A program made the position numbers and the translations under genes. A DNA stretch of 64,000 bases from Knufia peltigerae. Lineage: Eukaryota; Ascomycota; Eurotiomycetes; Chaetothyriales; Trichomeriaceae. The DNA lies in contig JAPDRN010000053.1 in NCBI GenBank assembly GCA_030247855.1, forward strand, positions 156,561-220,560. The letters run 5' to 3'. Each line of letters opens with the position of its first letter. Within the stretch, counting starts at the first letter, position 1. The notes beneath the pieces were generated by a model. That model did not search any database. It was not told the origin of the DNA and saw nothing but the letters and a program-made list of their open reading frames with translations. Shown here in pieces: positions 10,241 to 21,991 of this stretch.

Positions 10241-10886
10241 GTTGACGGCGGACCGACAGCATTTCTGTTCTCGCCGTGCATGTTAGTCTTAAGTTTCAGC
10301 AGGCAAGCCACCTCGTTCAGGAGGTGTTGTGACTTTTTCTATGTTACTGCAAAGCATTCTGTCCTGGAACTTTTCTTGACTTGACATTGGAAGCCACATT
10401 GCAGCGTAATATCAACAGGTCAATGCTCTTCGCTTCCCTGTACTATATACCAATATGAATTCTTCCTTCACGCGTCGACGTATTTGGATTTCATTTCTCC
10501 CCGAGGCTGTGATTTTCAAAGACATGCAGCGAGCAGTCATCGGACGGTCACTCGAAAAGTGTCGTCCTGGGATAGTTAGGCCTACGTTGAACACCGAAAC
10601 TAAGGCTGAAATTGAAAGTCATAATGTACATCATTTCCTTCGTTCTGTGAGCATGAATAGAACCATGCCAGTCTAATGGTATGACAACTATCGAATGGCT
10701 GACTGTGGTCATCCGACGCTGGGTTCAATGCTCATCTTCAAAAAACAATAACGACTCATCGAGGAAGGGAAAAAAATCATTACTTTGTCTTCTTGTTTCA
10801 TCCAGTGCCATGTTTACATCAAATCCATCAAGTCAGCTTTGTTCGACTCCAGACGCCTTGCTGAGATTCAAGAAACAACATCGGGT
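10241..10886. other. intergenic between convergent genes
   Basis: These 646 bp carry the 3' untranslated regions of FMP25-like and ASF1. Nothing else is supported. Confidence 0.5.
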
Positions 10887-11861
10887 CTAATGAACCATGA
10901 CTTCAGGGTGAGAGTCGGCCGACTTCTGTTCACCGTTTGTGTCGTTGGCAGCAGGGGCCTTATCCTCACCGTCAGCCATTTCCGTGTCTTCGGCCTCGGC
11001 GCCTTCCTCGTCTTCCTCGTCGTCCTCGGATTCGCTGCTCTCTTCTTCGAGATCCTCGCTGCCGGCTTCGCTCTCCTCGTCTTCTTCCTTTTCTTTCGTC
11101 TCGACCGTCTCTTGATCACCGTCTTTTTGTTTGTCTTGTGCGGCGGTCTCAGTCTCCTCGAGCTCTTTCTCTAGTGCGGCTTGCATCTCCGCCTCTTCTG
11201 CACCGTACGCTGTTCCATCGTCGTCGAGGGTGTCGGCCTCGGGTTGATCTGGTGGGTATTCAGCAGGTGCTGATTCTTCAGAATCCCTAAAAGAAAAGTT
11301 GTGTTAGTTCGGGGGGGAATTGAGTTGGGTCTCAATATGGTCCTCACCATTTGATCGCGAATCGAGTCACTCTAGGTTTCTCCGCCAAAATGTTCCGTCG
11401 CACACGCTCTATGATGGGCTTCGCGGGCGGGTCGTTGTTCAACTCTTCACTGTCGTACTCGTTGTTGACGTAGTAGCCAACACGGACAAACTCTCGACCA
11501 TCGTAGGAGCAGGTGAGAAGAATGACTGTGACACCAATAATTTCTGACGAGGGTAGACGTGTGAGATTTGGTGGATCGGCTTCGAAGATGAACTTGTTCA
11601 CGCCGATGGGGATTGGTCCAACGAGAAGTGAATCGAGTTCTTGATCATGTTCTGCAGATGTTGCAGAGCCGACATAGGTGAGTTTCCATTCTAGATCTGA
11701 GTCGCTAGGGTCAGTGATTGTGTGCTTCAGGGTCGTCATGAAGAGTCTGTACCTTCTCGAAGTTGCTCAAGGCACTCAAATGTGATCTCGAATTCATATG
11801 GAGCGGTAAACGGTGCAGGGTTATTCATGATCTTGACGCCCAAAAGCGAGACCACAGACAT
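10887..11861 (-). CDS. ASF1: Histone chaperone Asf1
   Basis: Three exons, 11753-11861, 11348-11696 and 10887-11286, with introns of 56 and 61 nt, encode 285 residues. Asf1 binds the H3-H4 dimer and passes it to CAF-1 or HIRA during nucleosome assembly. The first about 155 residues are the conserved immunoglobulin-like core, beginning M-S-V-V-S-L-L-G-V-K and including the D-L-E-W-K-L-T-Y-V-G-S-A strand and the N-N-E-Y-D segment. The second intron lies at the end of the core (R-F-A-I-K-W). The last exon encodes a long acidic, Glu/Asp-rich tail, as in fungal Asf1. The frame is exactly continuous over both junctions. The gene is divergent from RNA14 across 539 bp. Confidence 0.96.
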
Positions 11862-12400
11862 CTTTGCGAGAAGTGTGATGTGGATAGGGCAGTGGCGCTC
11901 AAAGTTGAAGAGATAGAATCAGGGTCCAAGATTTTACACAGGAGATTGTACAATGTAGAGTCAAAATGTGTGGTATCGGTGGTTTTTGGAGGGCGCTTGG
12001 AAACTTGAAGACGCATTCAATCAACCGTCGCGACCATCGAATAGGTCGCGTTTTAGCGCGTACTTTAGCAACCAATAGTGTAGTTTATACGGTGGATCAT
12101 GTCCTCAACGGCTGTGGCCCTTTCTTTTTGCCGTCGATGATTTCACATCGATTTGACAAAACAATCAACTCGAACACCTTGCTCTACCCATAATCCTCGG
12201 AACGAATCTCTTTGTGTCTCTCCAAACAAATAAAAAGTCATGGTCTTCCTGTTTCATATTGCCACATAGCCCTTGGGGATATCTCTGGTCAGCCTTCCCA
12301 CGTCGCGATCAAATTCGACACTGACATTCGCAGATCTTGCTTTCTTTATTGCCTCCTTTCGATTCTCACCCCACTGTCTAATATCAATTCTAACATCCTC
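11862..12400. promoter_or_regulatory. divergent promoter region, ASF1 / RNA14
   Basis: The 539-bp space between two opposite start codons. Next to RNA14 it is pyrimidine-rich, as is common in fungal core promoters. No specific site is assigned. Confidence 0.45.
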
Positions 12401-15400
12401 ATGGCGGATTCTTCAGACCAGGAGCATCTGTCACCATCTGCGACGGTGGAGCAGGCTGGCCTTGGTAGTGCTATCGTCGGCGCAGCCGAAGCAGAATCAA
12501 CTGTACAAGCATCTTCATCAGAACAAATTCCTGTCGATAATCTTTCTGATCCAATACTATCTCCGACTCAGTCTTCCATTCACCCTCTTCCCATGAAATC
12601 TGTCAGCCAAGTTTCCTCGCAAGCCGCGACGCCAAAAATGGCAGAGTCCATGACTCCCGTACCTCCGCAGGCGCAATCCAAACCTCGGATTGTGGGTGGG
12701 TTTGAAGTGGATGATGACGAAGAAGAAGGTGAAGAGGCGGAGCAGGATGATGAAGATGATGCAGATGTCTATGATCCAGCCGTTGGTTTGGATTTCGATG
12801 CACTGACTCCTGCTGCTGATACTGCTGTCCCTTCGAATCCCCTTGATAGAAGTTCCCAGTCCCCAGAACAAGAAAATGGAATCACTCCTGCTCCTGTCCA
12901 GGCCGCTGGTAGTCTCACTGACATTTCTTCTTCCACTCTCCCCCCAAGCGGTGATGCGCCTCGTGCTGCAACTGCTACACCTGCTCAGACTGTTCCTGCC
13001 ACTCAAGCTCCAGTTCAACCTTCTCCACCCCGTTCTCATGTGAATGGTACCGTCAGTGCAGCTTTACCCAAGTCTCGACTAGCTCATGATGTGATTGGCA
13101 TTCTCGAGGATCGCATCAAAGACGACCCGCGAGGAGACACAGCTGCATATCTCGAACTGATTGATGAACTAAAGAGTCGAAACAAGCAAGACGATGTCAG
13201 ACGCATCTACGAGCAGTACCTAACAGTGTTTCCCCTAGCTGTATGTTGTGATCCCTAATTTTCTTGCCCTTCACGACTGACCATCTTCAGGCCGAACAAT
13301 GGTGCGCTTATGTGAAATGGGAGGAAGAACACGATCGGCTTCGTGCAATGGAGACGCTTTTCAACCGATCTCTCCTTGAAGTTCTTGACGTGCAACTTTG
13401 GACGTTATACATCAATTACATCCGCAGGCGTAACAGTATGCAATCCGGCGATGTGACCAGGTCCTACAACATCATCAACGAGTCATTCAGTTTTGCTCTC
13501 AAGACCATCGGCATGGACATGAGCTCTGGGCCCCTGTGGCAGGATTATATCACCTTCTTGAAGAGTGGACCTGGCACGATTGGAGGTACTGGTTGGCAAG
13601 ACGCAGCAAAAGTCGACACGCTGCGAGAAGCATACCAAAAAGCAATTGCGGTACCTACAGCCGCGACGACAGTCCTCTGGAAGGAATACGACGCTTTTGA
13701 GACGGGGCTTAGCAAGATCAATGTAGGTTAAAGCCGTCCCCATCATATCTGTGTGCTAAGTGATTCTAGGGTCGAAAATATCTACAAGAAAAATCTCCAG
13801 TGTACATGACAGCACGTACTGCCTACACCCAACTACAAAATTTGACCAAAGACCTTAAGCGGACCTCCAGACCACGTTTACCGCCGGCAGCGGGGTATGA
13901 TGGTCATGCCGAATATCTTCATCAAGTTCACGTATGGAAACAATGGGTCCAGTGGGAAAAGGAAGATAATCTCGTGATCAAAGACGAGGATCTTGCTCTG
14001 TACAAAAATCGAATTTTGTTTACCTTCAAGCAAGCGTTGATGGCTTTGCAATTCTGGCCAGAGATGTGGTATGATGCCGTGGAGTTCTGCTTCTCGAATG
14101 GACTAGAAAACGACGGCATCAAACTTCTGAACCAGGGCATTGCCGCCAATGTTGAATCACCACTCCTCGCCTTCAAGCTCGCAGATCGGGTCGAATCCTC
14201 GACACAGAACGACGAAGGGGCAGATCCAGGGGCCAAGGAAAGAATGAAAAAAATCCGTGATCCCTATGACAAAGTTTTGGATGCGCTTTACGACTTGATC
14301 AAGAAGGTTGCCTCTCGAGAAGCCATTGAGATCCAGAGAACAGAAGCCGCGGCTGCGACAAACGGCGAGGCTGATGGAGGGGAAGAGGATGAAATTAATG
14401 CTGCCAATGTCACGGCGAGGAAAGCGGTCGTTGACGGTCAGATTGAGCTTATCAGAAAAAGCGCCCACGCGCAGATAGACATGTTGAGTCGTACCATCTC
14501 ACACGTCTGGATTGCTCTTATGCGTGCGACCAGGAGAGTTCAAGGAAAAGGCTTGCCCGGCGAAAAAGGTCCTAGTGGGTTCCGAATCGTCTTTGGCGAG
14601 GCGCGAAAACGGGGCAAATTGACCAGCGAATTCTACGTTGAGTCGGCGCGCATCGAATGGCAGTGCTATCGCGATCCCGCTGGTACCAAGATCCTTGATC
14701 GCGGCATGAAGCTTTTCCCGGAGGATGACTATCTGCCTCTGCAATATGTCAAGCATCTCTTTGAGATCAACGATGTAACAAATGCCAGGGCGGTGTTTGA
14801 AACCACGGTCAAACGTTTACTTGCTCACGACGACGCAGAATACACGGCCAAAGCAAAGCCGTTGTTCGCTTATCTGCACGACTATGAATCCAAATACGGC
14901 GAATTGGCTCAAGTTCAATCACTGGAGGAGAGAATGAGGAAACTATTCCCTGAAGACCCCGACTTGAAGTTGTTCTCCAGCCGCTACAGCACAACCACCT
15001 TCGACACCATCAGCGTCCATCCCGTTATATCTCCCACCCAAACCCAAGAAGCCCAGACTTCTGTGGTGAATTCCATCGAAGTACCCGATGTAGTCAACTC
15101 TCCGATCCAGAAGGTTATCGACTCGATAACCACGAATTCTCCTAAACGGCCATACCCGGATGATTTCGAGGACGCTGGCCCGCGCAAGATGGCACGGGGC
15201 GAGTCACCTTTGAAGGGTGCGGCTGGTCGTCGTATCAACCAACAGCAGCAACGTCAGACGAACCCTCCGGCCGGTTTGGCAGCGTTCCCTGTTCCTCCCC
15301 CGCTGCCACCACAAATCACGTACCTACTCAGCGTGCTCCCCAAAGCCTCAACGTATGTAGACGCTCGGCTGGACGCGACAAAAATGGTGGAACTGATCCG

Positions 15401-15638
15401 CGACATCCATTTGCCTCCTCCGGGGGCAGTGACTGGTCAACATCCTGCCCCAGCAGCTGTTGCAGCAGCTGGCTGGCCGTCATATCCACAACATCAGCCT
15501 TCACCAATGCCACCGCAAGGCTTCATGCCCACACCGGGAGCTTCACAGGCACCATATGGAAGTGGTGAGTGGACCCTACCACGTTTCTTGCATCTGTAAT
15601 GTGCTGATTGTACTCTAGCTCCATTCCGGTATCCCTGA
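12401..15638 (+). CDS. RNA14: mRNA 3'-end processing factor Rna14 (CFIA subunit)
   Basis: Four exons, 12401-13240, 13291-13722, 13770-15564 and 15619-15638, with introns of 50, 47 and 54 nt, encode 1028 residues. Rna14 is the HAT-repeat scaffold of cleavage factor IA; it pairs with Rna15 and supports pre-mRNA cleavage and polyadenylation in the nucleus. About 225 residues of acidic, Ser/Pro-rich disordered sequence precede the HAT array, which starts near A-H-D-V-I-G-I-L-E-D-R-I and continues through the Suf domain. The C-terminal third is Pro/Gln-rich and contains a conserved-looking segment before the end that should be the Rna15-binding tail. The last exon encodes only six and a third codons plus stop. 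All junctions keep frame. Confidence 0.93.
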
Positions 15639-17038
15639 TCTCGAGCGGTGGCGAGAGTGTACTATGACGACGAACGTTTTAAGAGGGAGGCTTTTCAGCC
15701 TAATCTATGACGAACCCTGGTGGGAGCCAAGGATGAGTTGTGAGCTTGACAGACGCCTGCTACTATACTCCGTACACTAAATCCTAAGAATAATACCAAA
15801 AGTGTAATTCTTCCATTTTTCGGGTGCCTGGCTCGTGATGGGCCATGAAAGTACTGTAATACTCCATACATATTAATAGTATTGACATCTACTCCGTACT
15901 CCGTACTCCATAGGTACTTTCGTATCTGCCCCACGCAAACTCTCTCATGACGGGCGAATAAGTCAGCGGCAGCCATTGAGTAGTTGCCGGGCCAATGACA
16001 CTGGCCAGCCTCTCGCAATCTGCCACGACTGTTTCGCCCTAAAAATTGGTCCAAGGGTCGCGTGTTCGATTGAAAATTCCAATGTCCTTTCAGCCTCACC
16101 GCCCGATTTTCCCCCTCTGCTGATGGCATCTCGCGGGGTAGAGAACGTGAGATCATGTTGAAGGAGGAAATCCATACTGCATCCTTTCTCTTTTAACATA
16201 CACCCATCCGTGGTGGCTCCGTCGTCCAAGTAGAGTAGGGAGAAGGGAGAGAGCGTCGCAAGGGGTGGGAACCGTGTTGTATCTGTCACAGTCGTTGTTG
16301 TATGATCCCTCTATCCGTCGCAATCAGTACCTATATGAACTGATCAATATCGCGGGCATTCTGGCTGATACATCACCGCAATTCGAGATCGAAACAGCGC
16401 AGTCAAAAATAGTGATGCAGCGACAGGGTACCTACCTAGCTAGATACGTGTTCATGGTCATAAGTGGCAGCTGCGCTCAACCATCCACCATCAATTGAAC
16501 AAGGCGCTTGCCAGTCCCAACGATTGAGGGTAGGTACGTTGGCAGCAAACATATTGCATCTTGTCCCCTCTTCATCTCTCATCACTCTCTTCCTCCTTCA
16601 CTCTCAAATCTTCTCTTTACATCTCAGTCATTATTTTCCTCATCTCCATTTCCTTCGTCTCCGTAATCTCAGTCAGTCCATCCCTGCCTCTTGGGCAGTT
16701 CTCTTAGTTCCTCCCTCACATTGAGTCTGCAGTCCTCTGGAACACCAGTCAGTTCGCTCTCACACAAAGCCCTTGATCACTCTCACTTTGTCCTTTCTCA
16801 ACGCTCTTTCTTGACCTCACAACGACAACAAACACGCGTTCACATATCAACAATCCTCACTGCCCTTGCTCCTTTCAACTATTTATACATGCCTCCTTCC
16901 TTCCTTTCCTCCTCCCCTTCTTCCACATCCTCTTCCATCCAACACCTCAGTCCTCTTCTTTGCTTCCTTCATCAAGCCACCAACATCATCTAACTTTGCA
17001 ATAGTTGACTCCTCCATCCTCATTTCCTTTCACCAACC
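15639..17038. other. intergenic upstream of Argonaute
   Basis: No protein-like frame is present in these 1.4 kb. TACTCCGTA motifs lie at 15766-15775 and, as overlapping copies, near 15891-15909. The downstream half becomes strongly pyrimidine-rich. Confidence 0.5.
16540..17036 (+). promoter_or_regulatory. pyrimidine-rich promoter/leader of Argonaute gene
   Basis: About 500 bp with long C/T-rich tracts lead directly to the Argonaute ATG. Such tracts are typical of core promoters and 5' leaders of well-expressed fungal genes. No start site can be fixed. Confidence 0.5.
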
Positions 17039-20000
17039 ATGAGCGGCGCGGCGCGAAAGAGAGGCGCTGGTAGGGCCACTAGAGGCGTTCCCTCCAGTGA
17101 AACCAGCTCTCGCCGTGGCGATCGTTCGGGCCAAGGTGGTTTCGCAGGCGGTTTCGATGGTCCGGCCAGTCGAGGCTCAGCATCAAACATCGGCTCAGGA
17201 CACGGGACTTCACCTAACGCACCCCAAGGTGGATCAGTCCCTCAAAATCCACCGACTGCTAGTCGTCGAAGCAGCCAATCTGGCAGTGGAGCGGCTCCAA
17301 ATCAACCGGCTGCTCCTCTCGGTGACCCAGCGCGAAACAAACAGCCTCGTTACACCGATCAGCTTCGCAACGTTGACTTTCCCCCGTCCTTCTACAATAT
17401 TGATCAGGAGGTACGTGAAGATTGCCCCTTCAATGTTCCTCTTCCACTGCCCTTGTTCGCGCTGCTTTCACAACAATGCACGTCTTTGTCTGGGTTTCAC
17501 ACACAGGATCATCTTCCCTATTGCCCTTCAGTCGCACCGACTATTGTTGTCGCAGCCATTCACCCCCGATCTTGACCAACTTCCATCCTTGCTCCACTTG
17601 CTGCACTACACTTATTCCCAAGACCCATTGAGCAGTGCATCACTGTCTCTCGTGCGAATGGTGTTCTCAATATCGATGCAAGTCATGTCTCACCCACTGC
17701 TTCATCGTCTTCACCCGATGGTGGCAGCGACCAGTTCTCGCATACTTAAGGGGCCCTTTTCCTTCTTTTCTGCCCTTCTTTCCCCTCCACCCAAAATACC
17801 CAGTCATCAGATTCCAAGTATCAGCCTCCATCATGTCCACCCGTATCAGTGTGCCATACTTCAGGAACATCTCTGCACCGGGTACTGACTATGACGAACA
17901 GTACGCGCTGCCCACGGACTTCGCTAAACGTCCTGGTTTCAATACTTCAGGCAAGGCGGTTCAATTAGCCTTGAACGCGTACCAAGTGGCACAATACCCG
18001 ACTGCAAAGGTCTATCAGTACGATGTTACGATCGGCAATGGTCTGGAGAAACGTATTGTTCAGCGGAAGATCTGGGATTCGCAAGCTCGGAAGAATGCCA
18101 CCGGTCCTCCCATGTTGTACGATGGTAATCGTCTTGCTTGGTCTCTCCGTGAGCACAGTGAGATCCGCCTGATGATCGACCTTGACGTCGAGGCGGGTCG
18201 TCCGGCCTCCAGAGAGGGACGAAACGCTTTCCGCTTGCATATCAAGAAGACTCGTGAGGTGGACATCAGCCTCATCCAGCAATATCTAGCCGGACGCATC
18301 CAGTACGGACAAGAGGTTGCGGAATGCGTCAATTTCATGGATCACCTTCTCCGTGAAGGTCCCAATTCCAATCCTCAATTTCTCACTGTTCGTCGATCAC
18401 TCTTCAAGCGTCAGGGCCAGCGTTCCGATCTCGGTGGTAGCGTTGAAGTGTGGCGTGGGGTTTATCAGTCAATGCGTATGGCCGAAGGGCAGAAGCTCAT
18501 CATCAACCTAGACGTTGCCAATACTTGCTTCTGGAAGCCAGGTTCCCTTCTGGCCACAATCATCACGAGATGGGGCATGCAGACTCCTGCGGTGGTAGCG
18601 GCTAAGTTGGGAACCCGTGGCAATGGATCGTCAGAGGAAAGTTATGACCACGCCACGGTTCGAAAGGGACTCAAGGGCGTGATGGTCGTCGCTCAGTACC
18701 CGGGCAACCCGTTCCCGAACAAGGAATGGAAAATTCACACTATTTCCACGAGCAACGCCCATCAGGAGCAACTTGAGTGGAAGGACCCAGTTACCAAGAG
18801 ACCTACCGGTGAGAATTTGTCTGTTGCTCAGTATTTCCAACGCAAATACAATGTCGCGCTACAGTACCCCGATCTACCCTTGGTAGAGATGACGAAGAAG
18901 GGTGTCAAATACCCCATGGAACTCCTTGTGGTCCTTCCCGGCTCACGCTACCTGACCAAACTGGACGAGATCCAAACTGCAAACATGATCAAGTTTGCAG
19001 TCAGCCCCCCTCACGTTCGTCTTCAGGCCATCAATGAAGGCAAGTCCTGGCTCAACTGGGATGGAGATTCTTATTTGAAGAATTACGGTCTACGCATCAA
19101 TCCAAACCCGATCAAAACCAATGCCCGAGTTCTGCCGGCTCCAGGTGTGAAATTTGGCAACAAAGTTCAACAGCCGGGCACGAAAGGTCGATGGGACCTT
19201 CGTGGTTGCAAATTCCTCCACCGTAACCCTCAGGAACTTACCTCTTGGGGCATCGGTTTCTTTCCAGGACGTCTCAAACCAGACAAGCCAGCTCTCAACA
19301 AGTTTGCCCTTGACTTTACGCGGACTTATCGTGAACATGGTGGTCAGGTTGCGAACCACCCTCCGGTCCTGATGGCACTGAAGGCAGACGTCGGTGAGGC
19401 CGTCAATGATCTGTACCAAGCCACCGGCAACCATTTTCAGCGTCGCCCCCAATTGCTGATATTCCTTCTCCAAGATCGGCAGGCGTTTCACTACCTGCGT
19501 ATCAAGAAGTCGATGGATTGCCGCTTTGGAATCGTCAGTCAATGCATGCAGCTCCAGCAGGTCTTGAAAGGAAACCCGCAGTACTACTCCAATGTACTGA
19601 TGAAGGTCAATGCTAAGCTCGGCGGTTCTACTGCTCAGGCAGTGTCACATCCTTCCTCGGGGTTCAAAGGTTTCAATAAGCCCACCATGATCATCGGTGC
19701 TGATGTGTCTCATGCTTCCCCTGGAAGTGAGCAGGCCTCGATGGCTGCCATCACTGTCTCCTTTGACAGATTCGCAGGCCGATATGCTGCTGCATGCCAG
19801 ACCAACGGCCGTCGTGTTGAGATGATTACCGAAAACAATTGGAAGAGCATGCTCAAACCTCTTGCGACTCAGTGGATGAGCCAAGTCGGCGGTGGAGTCA
19901 TTCCATCGCAAGTCTACTACATTCGCGACGGTGTTTCTGAAGGTCAATTCATTCAGGTGATGAGATCAGAAGTCCCGCACATCAGATCGGTCTTGTCGGA

Positions 20001-20529
20001 GTGCAATAACAACAAGCCTTGGAATGGCAAACTCACTGTCGTTATTGCCGGTAAGCGTCACCACGTTCGAGCCTTTCCCGGAAAGGACGCAGGTGATCAG
20101 AAGGGCAATCCGCTACCTGGTTGCTTGATCGAGCGAGATGTTACAAGTCCGTATGAATTCGACTTCTATCTCTACTCTCACACCGCCTTGCAGGGTACTT
20201 CCCGCCCGACACATTACAGCATCATCTACGACGATGCCAATCATACGCCGAATGCCCTTCAGAACATGCTCTACGAACATTGTTACCAGTACATGCGCAG
20301 CACCACATCTGTGAGCTTACATCCAGCGGCCTACTACGCTCATCTTGCGTCCAATCGTGCCAAAGCTCACGAGGATGTTCCAGCCCACCGAGGACCCCAG
20401 GGTGGTGCAGGCTTCAAGATGAAAACCCCTAGTGGATCGTCTCAACCATCAGAGTCGGAAGTTGCTCCACTCATGCCCCTGTTCTCGGGTGCCGGTTCTT
20501 CAATCCTGTGGTCCATGTGGTACATCTAG
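17039..20529 (+). CDS. Argonaute (QDE-2-like) RNA-silencing slicer
   Basis: Two exons, 17039-17410 and 17902-20529, encode 999 residues. Argonaute binds small RNAs and cleaves matching transcripts in the RNA interference pathway. The N-terminal 100 residues are Gly/Arg/Ser-rich with RGG-like repeats. The N domain follows, then the L1 linker (near residue 283), PAZ (about 330-470), MID and PIWI. MID keeps the basic and glutamine positions that hold the guide 5' phosphate. PIWI keeps a full catalytic tetrad: D725 in G-A-D-V-S-H, E764, D800 in Y-Y-I-R-D-G, and H938 in Y-Y-A-H-L, so slicing is expected. The 491-nt intron is far longer than its neighbours. Its acceptor was chosen because TACTGAC precedes it and the frame joins exactly. 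An in-frame ATG at 17833 could start a shorter form. Confidence 0.92.
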
Positions 20530-21991
20530 CCATCTGACAATTTCGGAGGGATTGCGGCACTGCGCGACACCTCTTGATCGACTTGACGCCATGGTCTAGA
20601 AAGCAGCTTGGATGCCACGTTTGAGCAGTTGAAGTCTCTGCTCCCAGAACAAAAGGCGAGGTCATACTCAACTGGCCAATGGATTCCCTCTTTTCAGCGT
20701 GTGTTTTTTTGTTACAGAAAATGGAAACTCCCCAAAAAAAAGCACAATCCAGATGGAGTGGACTCTTCCATGCTTCGGGTGGTTTAAGAGATCTGCTCTC
20801 TAGGATTGTCAACCTTCCTACAGCATCGACTCTCTTCGTGAAGTCAGCTGGCTGGTTGGTCTCAGTTTAGTTTAGTTTAGCCATCACATCACAAATCAAT
20901 CAAAAATGATTGAACCAAACTGTCGACTCCTTTTATGTCTCGTGATAATCGTACGTGCCCATGTTTGAATTTCCTTTTGATTGTGCTTCGTGTGTTGCCC
21001 GGCTGAAGATACAAAAACTATGCCCTTTGCCATGATATCTGCCCCCCGTACCTAGAGTCGGTCCTGCTCCAGGCCGCCGTGTCTTTGAAGGAGGATGTAT
21101 ATACATACTCGGTATCGCTCCGGCCATCATGCTCGGCCGAGGCATCGGGCAAGAGGGACGATGGACACCAAAAAAAAACATGGGCTTGATCCCTACATCT
21201 TGCATTTGTCTTCCCTTGCCGTCTGTTACATTCGTGGGGGGAGAAAAAAAAAGGCCCCTCTTCGATCCTTGCCTTTGTCGCACGGGGCGTCGATTCAAGT
21301 GCCGGCCCACGGAGCAAGCCGAAAAATCCACCTTGGGTGGTGGTATTGATACAGTATAGATTTGGGAAGGGGATCCCAATCGTCGAGCGAGCGGGAGAAA
21401 GAACGGGCAAAGGTGATCTTGGATATGTATGACATACTCTTGTGGGAATCAAAAATGATCAAGCCAGCCAGAGAGCTTTTTCATACCCACCTCAAGACGT
21501 TCGAACCCTTTTGTCTTTTTTTGGGGGGGGGGTCCTTGCCTCTTTCTTTTTTTTCTTTTTCTTCCCTTGGACAAGTGTATTTTTTGTTTTTTTTAAAAAA
21601 AAGGGTCACACACACACACACACATCATCACCATCATCATATTATCGATACATTACATACATGGAGAGAGTGAGCGTGTGAAACAGTCCACAAGTAGGAA
21701 AAGGGCATCCTGGACAGAGCGTCTCTCTCTCTCCCCCCCTCTCTGCAGGCCACTTCCAAGGGTCTCCGTAATAAACACAAACATTTCACTTTTCATATTC
21801 GTCCACAAGACCAATCGCCTGTGGCCCCCTTTCCCGCTTCAAAATCGAGGGAGTCCACACAAAACGGAAGGGGAAAGAAAAGAGAGACGTCTCAAGAATG
21901 TGTCTGTTTTTCATTCCTTGGGATGAGATGAATGAAGAAAAGGAGTAAAAAGGAAAACGTCTTCATTCCCATTACAACCAAACTACTTCTC
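20530..21991. other. intergenic between convergent genes, low complexity
   Basis: No gene is seen. The stretch contains G, T and A homopolymers near 21525-21605 and a CA repeat at about 21606-21624. It carries the 3' ends of Argonaute and the chitin synthase regulator. Confidence 0.5.
21606..21624. repeat. CA microsatellite
   Basis: About nine CA units followed by a short CAT/ATC-rich run. Confidence 0.8.

Noticed and set aside
17635..17901. Extending the Argonaute second exon upstream to a GTG at 17635
   Set aside because: The upstream part is not protein-like and the start is not ATG. Only the ATG at 17833 is a possible alternative start.
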